The notes under the pieces: generated by a model
Databases searched by the model: none
Told to the model about the DNA's origin: nothing
The model's input: the letters and a program-made list of their open reading frames with translations, nothing else
Position numbers and translations under genes: made by a program
Shown here: positions 49,201 to 58,518 of the stretch, in pieces
How the letters are laid out: each line of letters starts with the position of its first letter
Numbering within the stretch: position 1 is the stretch's first letter
Source of the DNA: Bimastos eiseni
Lineage: Eukaryota > Annelida > Clitellata > Crassiclitellata > Lumbricidae
Direction of reading: 5' to 3'
NCBI GenBank assembly: GCA_959347315.1
Contig: OY365817.1
Span: 684,501-748,500, forward strand
Length of the DNA: 64,000 nucleotides

Positions 49201-49570
49201 ATAAGATTGAACGAACAGTCAATATTAAAATAGGCTAAAATACGATTTTACCAAGCAAATTATTGACATCCACTAACAAATTACTGGTCGCGAGACCTAA
49301 TTTTTTTCATACTTGGAATGAGGCTTGTTTTTCTTGATCACCATTTAATGGAGCTGTTGAAGGGGTATCATGAAGTCGCCGAATATTTGTTGTGAGTAGC
49401 GAAGCGTTGTAAGCGTCCCAAACAAATATTTCTCCATCTTTTATGGTTATGAGATTTTTAACTTCGTTGTCATATCCAGTCCGTGAATGGTTTTTAGCGG
49501 CGTTCTTCTTTAAAACATGAAAGATATCATGGTGAATAAGTTTGCTGCACCAAACTTTCGAAACCGCCAT
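31282..49570 (-). CDS. NUP88: Nucleoporin Nup88, 14 exons
   Basis: Nup88 is a cytoplasmic-face nuclear pore protein that works with Nup214 in export-receptor docking and mRNA export. Exons in order: 49313-49570 (ATG), 47757-47929, 46816-46938, 45696-45993, 41972-42169, 40535-40715, 39992-40090, 39229-39313, 37442-37594, 36132-36254, 34984-35130, 33694-33820, 31803-31996 and 31282-31345 (TAG). All phases agree and the sum is 2223 nt, 740 residues, against 741 in human. The N-terminal beta-propeller is marked by [75 protein letters not shown] and [11 protein letters not shown]. The C-terminal coiled coil (from about residue 520) carries [20 protein letters not shown]. The exact donor of exon 4 is ambiguous by multiples of three. 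The propeller segment expected between exons 8 and 9 was not found. Confidence 0.95.
32590..32760 (+). mobile_element. LINE 3'-end remnant
   Basis: The sequence ATGGAATGGGTTACCCCAAG, then AGCCTTTTGCC, continues into CTCCAGGAGTGCCTCCGAGT, AGATATCTTGAAGGGGCGC and TATATCAAGT, the same tail as after the LINE remnant at 55.5-55.96 kb, with a TTGATTAATTGAT end. It lies in the NUP88 intron between 31996 and 33694, which otherwise holds short TACATA-rich runs at 32440-32600. Confidence 0.5.
36432..36512 (+). repeat. LINE 3' tail with (AAAT)n end
   Basis: It reads GAGCGCCTCTGAGTAGATTT, CTTGAAGACACGCTAGATCC, then AAAATAAATAAATAA. It is another 5'-truncated copy of the tail family in a NUP88 intron. 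Confidence 0.5.
36890..37022 (-). mobile_element. LINE ORF2 remnant, minus orientation
   Basis: The minus strand carries GCAAAACAGTTATGGGCT, GGAATGGAATCGACTG and CTCAAATTCACTT, aligning with the LINE remnant at 15700-15810 (CAGAACAGTTATGGGCTC, GGGAATGGAATCGACTG). It is intronic in NUP88 and decayed. Confidence 0.65.
37165..37450. repeat. ~40-bp minisatellite at the NUP88 exon 9 donor
   Basis: Degenerate units of CCCACAGTAAGACAGGGTTA, then CCAATA run right up to, and slightly into, the end of exon 9. The real junction on the plus strand reads CCCACCGTAAGACAGGGTT, so the array shares 16-17 of 19 bases with the exon end plus donor. Confidence 0.85.
38067..38253. repeat. 31-bp tandem repeat, six copies
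   Basis: Units of AGCCCTGGGCACCTCAGCTG, then AGTAATTCTTC are 90% or more alike by eye. It lies in the NUP88 intron between exons 8 and 9. There are no spacers, so it is not CRISPR-like. Confidence 0.93.
38450..38660 (+). repeat. Unclassified insertion with (CAAT)n tail
   Basis: A basic open stretch ([32 protein letters not shown]) is followed by (TCAATCAA)n at 38629-38654. The tail suggests a retroposed copy of some kind, but I cannot name the source. It is intronic in NUP88. Confidence 0.3.
39545..39740. mobile_element. Two adjoining retroposon tails
   Basis: 39552-39627 reads AGCACCCTTGCAGTGGCATG, GCTGCGTTACGGCGC, then (AAT)n. The same motif is at 42180-42255 (GGTGCCCTTGCAGTGGTACG). 39640-39740 is a minus-orientation copy of SINE family 2, with CCAATGCCGCCACCTACCAA as at about 5790-5810. 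Both are in the NUP88 intron before exon 8. Confidence 0.5.
40985..41971. repeat. ~22-bp degenerate minisatellite filling NUP88 intron 5
   Basis: Dozens of diverged units of TTAACAAACTTGGTCATTAATG, in both orientations, run through intron 5 up to the exon 5 donor at 41972. The donor itself (plus strand TGTTAACTAACTTGGTCGTT) matches the unit at 15 of 16 core bases. Confidence 0.75.
42180..42255 (+). repeat. Retroposon tail with (ATT)n
   Basis: GGTGCCCTTGCAGTGGTACG, GCCGCGTTTACGGTGCC and a (TTATTA)n end, as at 39552. It is followed to 43110 by intronic DNA with an (AAT)n run at 42505-42540 and nothing else I can support. Confidence 0.45.
43115..43352 (+). mobile_element. tRNA-derived SINE, family 1
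   Basis: The head contains GATCCGGTAGAGCGGTCAGC (A-box region) and the B box GGGTCCGAGCC at 43184-43194. The body has CGTCACTGTGCAGGGACCTT and the end CTTCTGAGCAAAAAATGTTG, GAAGAAGGGTGGTATCAAAT, then TTCGG(AATAAT)n. It is intronic in NUP88 (intron 4). Confidence 0.9.
44010..44918. mobile_element. ~0.9-kb DNA element with long inverted termini
   Basis: The left end GGTATTCACAAGACAGGGTT, then GACGCTAATACCCG, is mirrored by CGGTATTGCCTTAACTCTG, then TCTTGTGAATAC at the right. Sub-terminal TAATACC and CCCAC/CCGAC words also pair. A plus-strand stretch at 44190 begins [11 protein letters not shown] and then breaks, perhaps a transposase relic (PIF/Harbinger is a guess). No target duplication was identified. 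It is in NUP88 intron 4. Confidence 0.6.
45395..45605 (+). mobile_element. LINE 3'-end remnant
   Basis: Pieces of a terminal ORF2 (TWNTLPL, LLLKKTD) are followed by ACCTCCAAGTAAACTCCTTG, AGGGGTATTATATAC and (AATG)n. A SINE family-1 fragment (GGATCTTGAGCAAATCCTTC) lies at 45195-45265. Both are in NUP88 intron 4. Confidence 0.5.
46083..46345. repeat. ~18-20-bp minisatellite beside NUP88 exon 4
   Basis: Units of CAAGCCTGTCTAGTTAAG are about 90 bp upstream (in gene sense) of the exon 4 acceptor. On the minus strand each unit contains ACAGGCTT, the same 8 bases as the acceptor (CATACAG|GCTT). Confidence 0.88.
46545..46790 (+). mobile_element. LINE ORF2 end remnants, duplicated
   Basis: CTTCTTAGTTGATAGCCCTG, CAACCTGGAATGGACT and its near repeat TCTAGGTTGATAGCCGTGCA, ACCTGGAATGGGCT carry the xxAxWNxL signature of the ORF2 end twice within 150 bp. 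Decayed and intronic in NUP88. Confidence 0.5.
48050..49256 (-). repeat. Third copy of the 16.2-18.0 kb compound repeat, with nested MITE
   Basis: 48050-48340 has minus-oriented TCATCGATCCAACTTCCCTT, TAGGTATATTTCTTTCCAT units as in the 16.2-18.0 kb blocks. 49150-49256 has the block end (CATCTATTCATC ... AATACGCTAAAT, then GGCTAAAATACGATTTTACC). The material between includes a MITE at 48873-49114 and unrelated AT-rich DNA. It sits in NUP88 intron 1. Confidence 0.6.
48873..49125. mobile_element. MITE, second copy of the 6.4-kb family
   Basis: The left end CTTCTGCGACCGAAC and right end TTTTCGGCCGCAGAAGCTCC are the same termini as at 6440-6617. The interior again has telomere-like words, now as TTTAGGGTTAG and TCTAGGGTCAG at about 48990-49045. 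No ORF. Confidence 0.72.
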
Positions 49571-50500
49571 CGTCAAACGAAAATGTCACGCGAGATTTCA
49601 GTCAATCTCGCGATATATTATGCACGCACTGATCTATTTTGTTAAATCGCTTTTGATTGCGTCGTTGCCCACAATGTAGCTGTTGGCTACATTTCGAGCA
49701 CAGAATATTCTCTGATTCGAGTGAAAAACCTTGGTTTTCATATAGAAAAAACCTCTAAAGTGAATTAAAACTTTAGTTTTTTAGGTTCATTACTTTTCAA
49801 AATCAAAAGTTCTAAACTTAACGAAATTGTGATTTGCGACGTTCACATGGCGATCTTTTTGTATGGCCGCGATTTCTGACTATTTTGTGAATGCCGTTAT
49901 CTACAACTAATATATTAAAGCCGTTATCTACAATTTCATCTTGTTCCGGCCTTGATCGTTTTGATCTTTTTTGCTCCTAGGACTGAGACTGCCTTAATGA
50001 TAATGACAATATATATATGGCGACGTAACGCGGCCATGCCACTACAATTAAGGGCGCTTCACAATTCACAAACAGCTAACAATCGAGATACGCCTTCGAA
50101 AAGAAATGTTGTAATCATGCGTCGTGAAAGAGTCTTGACCCAACACGTAGGCCTACACAGCGTTTCCTGTTGTAGGCTCATGATCCTCTGAGGCCTATAC
50201 TTTGTAGATGTTTGCTGAGCAGTATTAACTGCAATAGCGTAAGATAGTAGGCTTATATCTCGACCCCAAAAGTCGAGAAATTCTGGTTATATTATTATGA
50301 TGATGATGAAAATGAAAATCTTTGAAATTTTCTCAGCGCCACAAAGGTCACGTTGCGGAGGCCAGCTTAATCACCGTGTGCGCCATAGGGCCTTTATCCC
50401 AAAAACCAAACCAAGTGCTTTTTATTGCTCTCAAAAGTTTTAATAAAAAGCCCAGACTACAAAATGTTGACAATTTGCTGGGTGTTATTGGTGACTAACA
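49571..50500. other. Upstream flank of NUP88, no gene seen
   Basis: The first 100 bp are CpG-bearing (CACGCGAGA, TCTCGCGATATATTATGCAC), as expected for a housekeeping promoter, with no obvious TATA box in the right place. The rest to 50500 shows only short TGATGATGA and low-complexity runs. Confidence 0.4.
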
Positions 50501-50511
50501 TAAATCCTTAA

Positions 50512-50725
50512 AGGACATGCCCGTAACACTCAGTGTGCGGTGAGTGAGTGAGTGGGTTCGACCCTCGTCCGAGGCGTCACTATGTAGGGACCTTGAGCAA
50601 GTTCTTCGCTTACAATTGCTCTGCAGTACATCTACAATTGCGCCGTTGACGCGTGAGCACTTCTGAGCAAAAGATGTTGGAAGAAGGGCGTTATCAAATT
50701 TCGGAATAAATAAATAAATAAAACA
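50512..50725 (+). mobile_element. tRNA-derived SINE, family 1, head shortened
   Basis: It starts within the tRNA head (ATGCCCGTAACACTCAG), with B box GGGTTCGACCC at 50554-50564, then CGTCACTATGTAGGGACCTT and the end CACTTCTGAGCAAAAGATGT, TGGAAGAAGGGCGTTATC and (AAATAAAT)n. Confidence 0.9.
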
Positions 50726-51289
50726 TGTAGCCTAAGTCATGTAGGCAGGATCACCCTTCCAGTTGAATAGTTGCAACTGCCATGGTTAGGTATTCACATT
50801 AGCATGTTGTACGAACTTAACTATTTAGCTATTATATACAACCATAATCAAGACTATGCATGGCACATTATGAATAAAAAAACTTCTATAGCGCACCCAT
50901 AATAACGCACCGGACATCAAACAAAACAAGTACGAAATCAGGTCAAATCCATGACAAGGTCAGTCCTGAGAGACAGAAAGACAGTCTAAGGAGGTTAAAC
51001 GGAAAAGTTTTAAGACGAGATCGAGAAGACTACTATAGGCCTACTCCGCCGCCCGAAAGGCGTGAGGTAATGAATCCCCAAAGGCTTAGCTACTAGCTAG
51101 GCTGCTAGGGTATTTTGCGCGGGTCAAGGACATTACCCTACCCAGACATTACTACCGGACATTACCCCCCTTAGAACATTACCCTAAGGAGGGCCCGGAC
51201 ATTACCTCCCCCATTCCTTTTCATGATTAATGTATAATATAATTATGTTTATGATATCAATAAATCGGAATTGATCAGAAATTCATTAA

Positions 51290-51535
51290 AATAGCATGTA
51301 TGAAAATATGTAAATGTGTATGTATATGTATGTGTATATAATTATGTATGCATGTATGAATGTATGTATGAATGTATGTATGTATGTATGTATGTATGCA
51401 TGTATGTATGCATGTATGTATGAATGTATGTATGTATGTGTGTATGTATGTATGTATGCATGTATGTATGTATGTATGAATGTATGTTTGTATGTATGTA
51501 TGTATGCATGCATGTATGTATGTATGTATATGGGG
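51290..51535. repeat. (TATG)n microsatellite
   Basis: About 245 bp of TATG tetramers with scattered GCATG and GAATG. It yields spurious MYVCMYVC-type frames. The preceding 50726-51289 shows only a run of ACATTACCC words at 51125-51215, where CGGACATTACC occurs twice. Confidence 0.95.
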
Positions 51536-52528
51536 TCCTGACATTTATGACGATGTGTGACGAAGGGGAGGGGTCAAATTCGTCCAAAATTGTGTGACGT
51601 CATTTTTGGACGGCTCCTAAGCGGATGAGGGGTTAAAGTAAGGACAAGATAGGAGGCTGACCGACTTTTCGGATGTATTTTGGGAATTCGTTAATTAAAA
51701 GAAGCCAGTGCAGCATAAACTAAGGTTTCATTGCAGAATTTCAGAGAGGATGTGACTGCAGGCCGAGATATCAAAAGATAGATGATTAGCGAGTAGATTC
51801 TGTCCTTTCATTGGATGGTGAATAGTTGACGAATGTAGAGGAGTTTAGCATAGGGCTCGAAATGGACTGAAACGCCGTTCCTGTTCGTGAAATACAACGG
51901 TGTCATCGTTCCGTTTCGTCAAATAAGCCGGAATGCCGTTCCTTTTCGTCGCGTGAAAATGAAATATCATTCTGCTGTTCAGTTTGTTCGAAGTTAAACT
52001 ATTAAAAATTCCGATTGTAAAGACACCGTCCTATCATGAATTACAATACTATTCTTTAAAATGTCAACAAGGTGACATTAAATATAACGAAGTGACAAAC
52101 AGCGACACAGCCCCACTCTTCCCTACTCGTTATTTACTTGCGTTTGACATCATCGTTAGGCCTGTTGGAACAAAGGTCAGCGTGTGTCGACTAAGGCTGT
52201 CAAAAAACGTTGAAATGACGACCCGGGTACCCGTCGACCCGCGCGTTCGGGTACTTTGTTATGAAATGTAGAAAATTCTGCATTTTTATGGAATATCGGA
52301 CACCCGAGAATCGATTTCATTGCCAGGGCAGTCCACGTCATGTCTAAAATAAATATAGTCGAAAGGATGATTTATTCTAATTTTAAAAATTGTAATGAAG
52401 ATTTTATCTAAAGAGAAAAATGATCAGATTCGGAAATTAAAAAACTTTTGGTTATTAATCTTCATGAGTTTAATGAATAATATTGGTTTGGAAAAAACAA
52501 TGACTTTATGTAGAAATGTCAGACTTAC

Positions 52529-52865
52529 CGCCCCTAGGGGTTGCTGGCTGCTCGGGGACACCTTCCGAGGTTACAATGGTTAATCCCACTTCCGGTCCCA
52601 CCGCATAGCCTACGGGCCATTTCCCTTGCAGTCGCCGACTACGTCTCAAACGCGAAGTCAGGGCTTCTCGCCCATATGCCCCCGTCGGCGCTATCTCAGC
52701 TCCTAGTATAGTGAGGGCCCCAGTTTGCACCACAGGATTACCTCGTACCGGGTTTGACATAATGTCCGTGACCTCGGGGCTGACGGTGGCGATCATCTGC
52801 TGAGCAGATGAAGCACCTGGGCTGGTATGGTCCCTACGAGCAGACTGGTCTATTTTCGCTTCCAT
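52529..52865 (-). CDS. Candidate first coding exon of an unrecognised gene
   Basis: The minus-strand ATG at 52865 (MEAKIDQSARRDHTSPG) opens 112 codons ending PATPRGG at a consensus donor GTAAGT, phase 1. Composition is G+C-rich unlike its surroundings, and Ser/Pro/Thr/Gly/Arg-rich with a basic block (SRLRRSRRLQGKWP). No domain is recognised. No following exon was found in 49.6-52.5 kb. A promoter-proximal exon, or the spliced leader ORF of a retroelement, are both possible. Confidence 0.35.
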
Positions 52866-53599
52866 AGGGCTCCTCACTAGGACCCCTTAATTATTTTAAA
52901 GTCTAACGAATTTGTATGTTTAATAGTCAAGCAATCTTTATTCACGGCAATTAATCCTCAGCTACCCGCTGCTGCTTACATTTATTAATCGCGATTATAC
53001 AACAAACAAACGAATTTTATAATCTACCAAACATCAAACAACCCCTTAAAAACTGCACTAATTATATAGTTAGGTAATGACAGATTTTAACCAAATTTCT
53101 TAGCTACTTGGTTATCTATTCTTCCTAGCACAGCGCTATAAAAATGTACTCCAGCCGAATGCCGTCAGTTACAATGCATTCGCGCTATCGCCAGTTCTGG
53201 CCAAAAGTTAATCACATTTATTTTTGTGCACATTCGAAATTTCCAGACGATACTTGCACCACGCAAGTCGCAATACTTCTCTTATCAATTTCGCTAAGTT
53301 TTCTACACGGAACTAATCGCGAATATGACCTTTTAATGAACTTTTACCGACTCGCTAACTTCCACCCTTCTAGAACTTCGACCATTTCAACACCCAAAAT
53401 GGCCGCTCACGCGTCACCTACGCAATAGAAAAATAGGTGGCGCCTCAAGCGACTACATCGAGAGCTTTAGCTGCGGGCCCCATTAGGCTCAGCAGCGAAA
53501 GATCGAGGGAGACCGTTGCGCAGGGGCATTTGCGCAACAGAAATATTGGTTTAAAAAAACAGTCAAGTGATAACATTGACACAATCTGGATGTGTACAG

Positions 53600-53940
53600 G
53601 CTTACCATCTAAAAAAGAGAGTTAGACGTTCAGGACGAGCCGAAAGAGGAGCTAGTGCTCAACATGAGTACGCTATTGGAGAGCTTTGTGAAGAAGTTCA
53701 AGAAGAAGAAGGGGAATATAGGCCCCTATTCTAGAAAATAAGTCTATTTAGTTGATGTCGTCAAACGATAGCGAAGACGAATTGCCCGTCTGTTGTAACA
53801 AAGGTCAGTGCGACAATCTTAAACAATACAACGATTGGCTGATTGTAAAAAGAAATAAAGTTTTGGGTTGCTTAGTAGGCGATGCAAATCTAACAATTTC
53901 AGAATATTTAGTGAAAAAATCTAAGAATTTCTAAACCATG
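53600..53940 (+). other. Short plus-strand open stretches, unrecognised
   Basis: One frame reads RVRRSGRAERGASAQHEYAI, GELCEEVQEEEGEYRP and stops. The next (53752-53931) reads SSNDSEDELPVCCNKGQC, DNLKQYNDWLIVKRN and ends at TAA. The composition looks protein-like, but there is no start context, homologue or splice evidence, so these may be relics of a transposon ORF. The rest of 52866-54840 holds only short (TA)n and AT-rich DNA. Confidence 0.25.
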
Positions 53941-54846
53941 GAATGAATGCTCTGTATTACCTAACGGTAACACTAAAGAAACTTGACAGTCTAGTTTGCG
54001 TAAAAAATATTTGAACATGAAAAAGTGATCCTCATATGAAAGCACTTCAATTAGCGTAAAAGTGGTAAAAAAAGAAATCGACACCAAAATTAAGTTGAGT
54101 ATCAGACTGCCAATACAGCATTGACAATCGCAAAGGACGAATGCCTTAATTATATAATTTTATTATAGGGACAATTCATGTTTTTCGTTTGACCTTCAAA
54201 TTGTCGTGTGAATTTTCCCAAATATTTATTAGAGTTCCATTCCCTTTCGTAAAATTTTCCATTTCGAGCACTGAGTTGAGCAGTTGCGTAACCATGCCCG
54301 GACAATTACAGGCAATGCTATTGACTCATACGTAGCCTGTGTGACTTCTGGGATTTGTCCAAATCCGTTGAGATCAGGAATTTGCGTTTGCGTACCCCAC
54401 ACTTCATCGCATTTATCACCATATTGCTCACTTATCGTATATGTCTAATTATATATATATATATATAATGTATATATATACGATGATTGCAGTCCAGGCA
54501 TCGCAAATCACATACTGTATTGCAGCTATCGCGGCATTAATTTGACTATCGGGTATCAGGGTTTAACAACCTCATCTAGTAGATTGTTACGCAACCGCTC
54601 ATCCCTTCCTTTTAGTGTCCCGTCCTTCCACTTTGCGGCTCCCATCTCCTCTTCTGTATCCTTCTTCATCTTATTCAGTGTATCCTTATATCAGGTCCTT
54701 CAGTACCTTCATGATGGACGGCATATAGAGTTGCCGTGGTGAGGCCGACCCTGTGCACATGTGCATAGGTTATTTGTCAATTTTGACAGCCATATATGGA
54801 CCATGCACTTTCGGTCGCACAGAGTGCTCTATCTTGAAATTTGATG

Positions 54847-55052
54847 TCGCTCTTCTTCCAACATCTTTTGCTCAGAAGTGCACACGCCTCGACGATGCAA
54901 TTGCAGTTGTACTGCAGAGCAATTTTTGCGCAAGGCACTCGCTCAAGGTCCTGACACAGTGACTGACGCCTGGGACGAGGGTCGAACCCGCTGACTCAGC
55001 GCATACTGAGTTCTACGGGCCGGCCGCTCTAACCGATCAGTCACCGTGCCGC
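54847..55052 (-). mobile_element. tRNA-derived SINE, family 1, minus orientation
   Basis: The minus strand reads GGCACGGTGACTGATCGGTT, AGAGCGGCCGGCCCGTAGA, then B box GGGTTCGACCC, then ending CACTTCTGAGCAAAAGATGT, TGGAAGAAG. The head is the most complete in the window. Confidence 0.9.
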
Positions 55053-55167
55053 ATGCATGCATAATTATGCTTTATACCTCCACTGAAACCTCTTTCTCAG
55101 CCCACAACAAACTGGCCACACACATATATAGTTGTACTGCAATGTGTTCATATGCATTATATATGTG

Positions 55168-55490
55168 CAGGGCTTCAAACATGTTGTTTTTTGGTCATTT
55201 GGTTTTTTTTAAACAAAAAACAAACATGGCAAATTTGGGGTTTGAAATTTAAATTTTTTTTGGTTCTAATATTACTATTATATTACTAATTTTGTGTCAA
55301 TCATTGTCAGAAATAAAGCTAAATTAATTATATAAACAAGTTGGAGATCTTTTTCATGCTGTGTTTGATGCTTTTTATAACAAAACTGTTGTGACAAGAT
55401 CCAAAATAAAATTAAAAACCAAATAAAACAATAAAACAAAAAAAAACATTTGATTTTTCAAAATCTTGTTTTTTTGCACCCCTGTTTTAT
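55168..55490. mobile_element. AT-rich non-autonomous element, copy B
   Basis: It runs from CAGGGCTTCAAACATGTTG to TTTTTTTGCACCCCTG, aligning along its length with 15040-15378, including ATATTACTATTATATTACTA and AAGTTGGAGATCTTTTTCA. The CAGGG termini suggest a hAT-like MITE. Flanking 8-mers (TATATGTG, TTTTATGC) do not match, so any duplication has decayed. Confidence 0.6.
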
Positions 55491-55539
55491 GCTGTATGTG
55501 TGACACTCGGGTGTCGTATCCCAAAGTTCGGTGATGTCA

Positions 55540-55965
55540 TATACATGTATGCTGGGTGTCCTGCATCGGCTACCTATCCCACAGCGGATTGTGTACCGCG
55601 TTTCTGCTTTGGTGTGGCGGTGCCTATTAGGTGCCATCCCCATGTATTTACAAGAGCTTTGTTGCTCTACCATTGGCGTGCAGGGACGACGCGCTCTCCG
55701 CTCTTCCACGCAGGGTGAACTCCTTATTTCCCGCACGCCAACTACAATTATACAGCATCGCGCTTTCTCTGTTGTTGGGATGTTGGCCCAAAGGCATGGA
55801 ATGGGCTACCATTATCGTTGCGTCTTATGCATAGGGTTCATTCAGATACATTTTACAGTAGCCTTAAGACTTTTCTTTTCCGCCGGAGTTGAGTCGGGAG
55901 CGCTCCTGAGTAGTAAACTTGAAGGGGCGCTATATTAATTTCGTAATGAATGAATGAATACAATT
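55540..55965 (+). mobile_element. CR1/L2-like LINE remnant with complete 3' tail
   Basis: The plus strand reads LHRLPIPQRIVYRVSALVWR, CLLGAIPMYLQELC and then shifts to an xxWNxLP-equivalent (GMEWATIIV). It ends with GAGCGCTCCTGAGTAGTAAA, CTTGAAGGGGCGCTATATTA and (TGAA)n. This is the fullest view of the tail sequence that recurs alone elsewhere in the window. Confidence 0.75.
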
Positions 55966-56158
55966 ATTATGTGAACCGAAAAGAATTGTGCACATGCGCG
56001 TTTTGTTAATTTATGACAATTAATCTGGTGAAAGTGCGCACAACTTCACAAATCATCTGTTGAGCATTTGCGCTGTCTAATCGATTGAGAAGAACACAGA
56101 ATTATATTGATGTTGTTGTGTTTGTGCAACTTAACTTAAATTTCTGCCAGGATTAACC

Positions 56159-56422
56159 ATGGCTAGGCTACTCGAGATTAAAGAAAGAAATGAAAAGTTG
56201 AAGAATTGGCTACAGCATCATCTGGATCGCACAAGGTGTCGACGCAGAGAAAGAAACAAAGAATACAGCTGTTTCGTGCTTAGAAATATCGGATCAAACA
56301 GCATCTATAACAAAATTCAATTACGCCTACTATATATAGTGAGCAAGTCAAACCTCCACCACCATTCGATTTGGTGCAGATTGATAGTTTCGACAGTACT
56401 GAATTAGTAGAATATAGTTGCT
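56159..56422 (+). pseudogene. Short coiled-coil ORF with apparent frame breaks
   Basis: The ATG at 56159 has a good context (AACCATGG) and opens a basic helical stretch, MARLLEIKERNEKLKN, then WLQHHLDRTR. The most protein-like continuation then moves between frames: TKNTAVSCLEISDQTASITK, then TPTIYSEQVKPPPPFDLVQI, then DSFDSTELVEYSC with a stop near 56422. This suggests a retroposed or decayed gene of about 85 codons, or unrecognised micro-introns. I do not recognise the family. Confidence 0.35.
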
Positions 56423-58429
56423 AACTTGCCACTTTCGAAATGATAAATACAACATCTACTAATTCCTATTTTTAATTATCATTATTGTGATTAATGTTGA
56501 GTTTGGCAGCTGCCCGAATTTCATTTTGACTCCGGTTACGATACTGGATTTGAGCGTTTGAGAGGCGTTGTATACATATACATACAATGTAAGAGCTGCA
56601 GTTTTGTAATGTAGGTCTATACTCGGCAAGATTTTTAACCAATGAAAGATGTAGGCCTACATAGGCCTACCAGACAGCTAGCGTGAGCAAATTTACGGCT
56701 GGTTTTTCGGTTAGCCGTAAAAGCCCTAAACTATACCTTAATGGCAATACATGCAAATACGTCCGATAAAGAAATTATGGCTTGAAGCATTTTCATCCAA
56801 AATACGCGTCGAATATAGAGAGCTCCAATAAACTTTGAATGAAGCAATTAAGTAGACATTAGAACAATAGAGAAAACTGACACCAACACACACCACTTAT
56901 TGCACTTTGAGCACGAACAAGCAAGCCAGCGTGTTAACTTTAAAGTCACAAGTGTGTACATGTATTCCCACGTTTAACCGTAAACTAAATCTGCGGTTTT
57001 CTGCTAATCCGCAACATATCCAACGGTCCATCAGCTTTCCAGAAAAGCGTTCGCCTTGGCGGCGGCTTAGGCTCTGGCTTATATGCGTAGGCTAATATAG
57101 GCCTATTGTGGAGGCTAATATAGGCCTATTGTGGAGAAACATCCGTCTATAAGTTAGCTGGGTTCTCTTCCTCTTCGTGTCTTAACTCTACCTAAGTGAT
57201 TCCTTCTTCCTCCCTTTCTATCTGGTAACTCTTGGATACCGAGTTCGGGTCCTCCTTTCCGCGATCCGGCCTTCGTGTTCTGTCTATAGGGGTTTTGCCA
57301 CACCACCAGCAGTCAGCAGTTAGTACTCGAAAAGAAGATGACATCAACACGCAGGCGCGCCGAGAGAGGTACAAGAGATCCGGCGATTTTGGGTGGGCCC
57401 GGGTCGTGGCCTTCACTCTATTTTCTCAATGAGACTAAAAATAGTTTGAGACCCGTGACTCCTCTGCTTTGGGGCCCAGATTTATGTAACTGCTCTGCCT
57501 ATTATAGAGGCCCGAAATTTCTGTCGGAGTCATGCCGACTCGACCACAATGACGACTTCCTGTTATTGTCAACACAATGAAACGAATGAAACTTTTTTAG
57601 TCACAACACGAAACGAGCCCCAACCCATCATTGATACCTTCATTATCACAGAGACGAAGTCCCCAGGGACATCACATGATGTCCACTGGGCACGGAGTCC
57701 ACCGAAAGTGTGGTGCTGGGGAACACTGATTAACGTCTAAGGAGGAGTAGGGAACATTGCCAAGTCTTCGAGGGGCTTCGCGTAAGGTCCACTTGGGACA
57801 TTAACTAGCTCAAAGCGTTGACAGTGACACCTCTAGAGAGGCCAAGTTTGCTGCAACTTACTGAACGTTGAGCCTGAACTCATTTATGGCGATATCGTAA
57901 TAATATTTTCAAGGAACGTGCCGATAAAGATCTACTGCAGAGAAGAGGACATCTTTCTTCGCACTCTTAGTCATAAATAACGGTCTTCGTGTTGCTATAA
58001 ACACTCTGCTGCTATAAACATTAAACATTGCTAACGACGACGTCACATGTAGGTCCCACAACAAATTTATAAACCCATATATATTTAATCCGGACCCTCA
58101 GGGGCTTCGTCTGTTCTTTCCCCGAATTTACTATTCGGAGAAATTATCCCTATAGGAAATAAATTTGTCAGACACACTAAATATAGGCCTACTTGATTCA
58201 ATCGGTCTGTTTATCCATATAAGACATTTTAATTGATTGCTCTCCAGTCAACTCATCCTTTGTTTTGTGTCTGTTCTAACACCTCGACATTTTCATTGAT
58301 TGAATATTTATTGGTCTTTCGCAGAATTGATCAAAACATAGTCGATCATACTACTTCAATCAGACGGACGGATGGTCGTTAATCCTTAAAATATGTCGAG
58401 ATATACTCGATTAGAGTGTCATTGATAGC

Positions 58430-58437
58430 TATATAAG
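58430..58437 (+). promoter_or_regulatory. TATA box of the secreted-protein gene
   Basis: TATATAAG lies 82 nt before the ATG at 58519, leaving room for a 5' UTR of roughly 50 nt. The region 56423-58429 upstream shows no gene I can support. It includes a tandem GAGGCTAATATAGGCCTATTGTG pair near 57090-57135. Confidence 0.55.
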
Positions 58438-58518
58438 ACGACCTCAGCAGTCATTGTCACAGAAGTATCGACTTGGAGAAGAAGTTTCACACGCATCCCG
58501 CAGACGACTCGAAGAGAA

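Noticed and set aside
55458..55736. Minus-strand 92-codon frame
   Set aside because: Antisense of the LINE remnant at 55540-55965.
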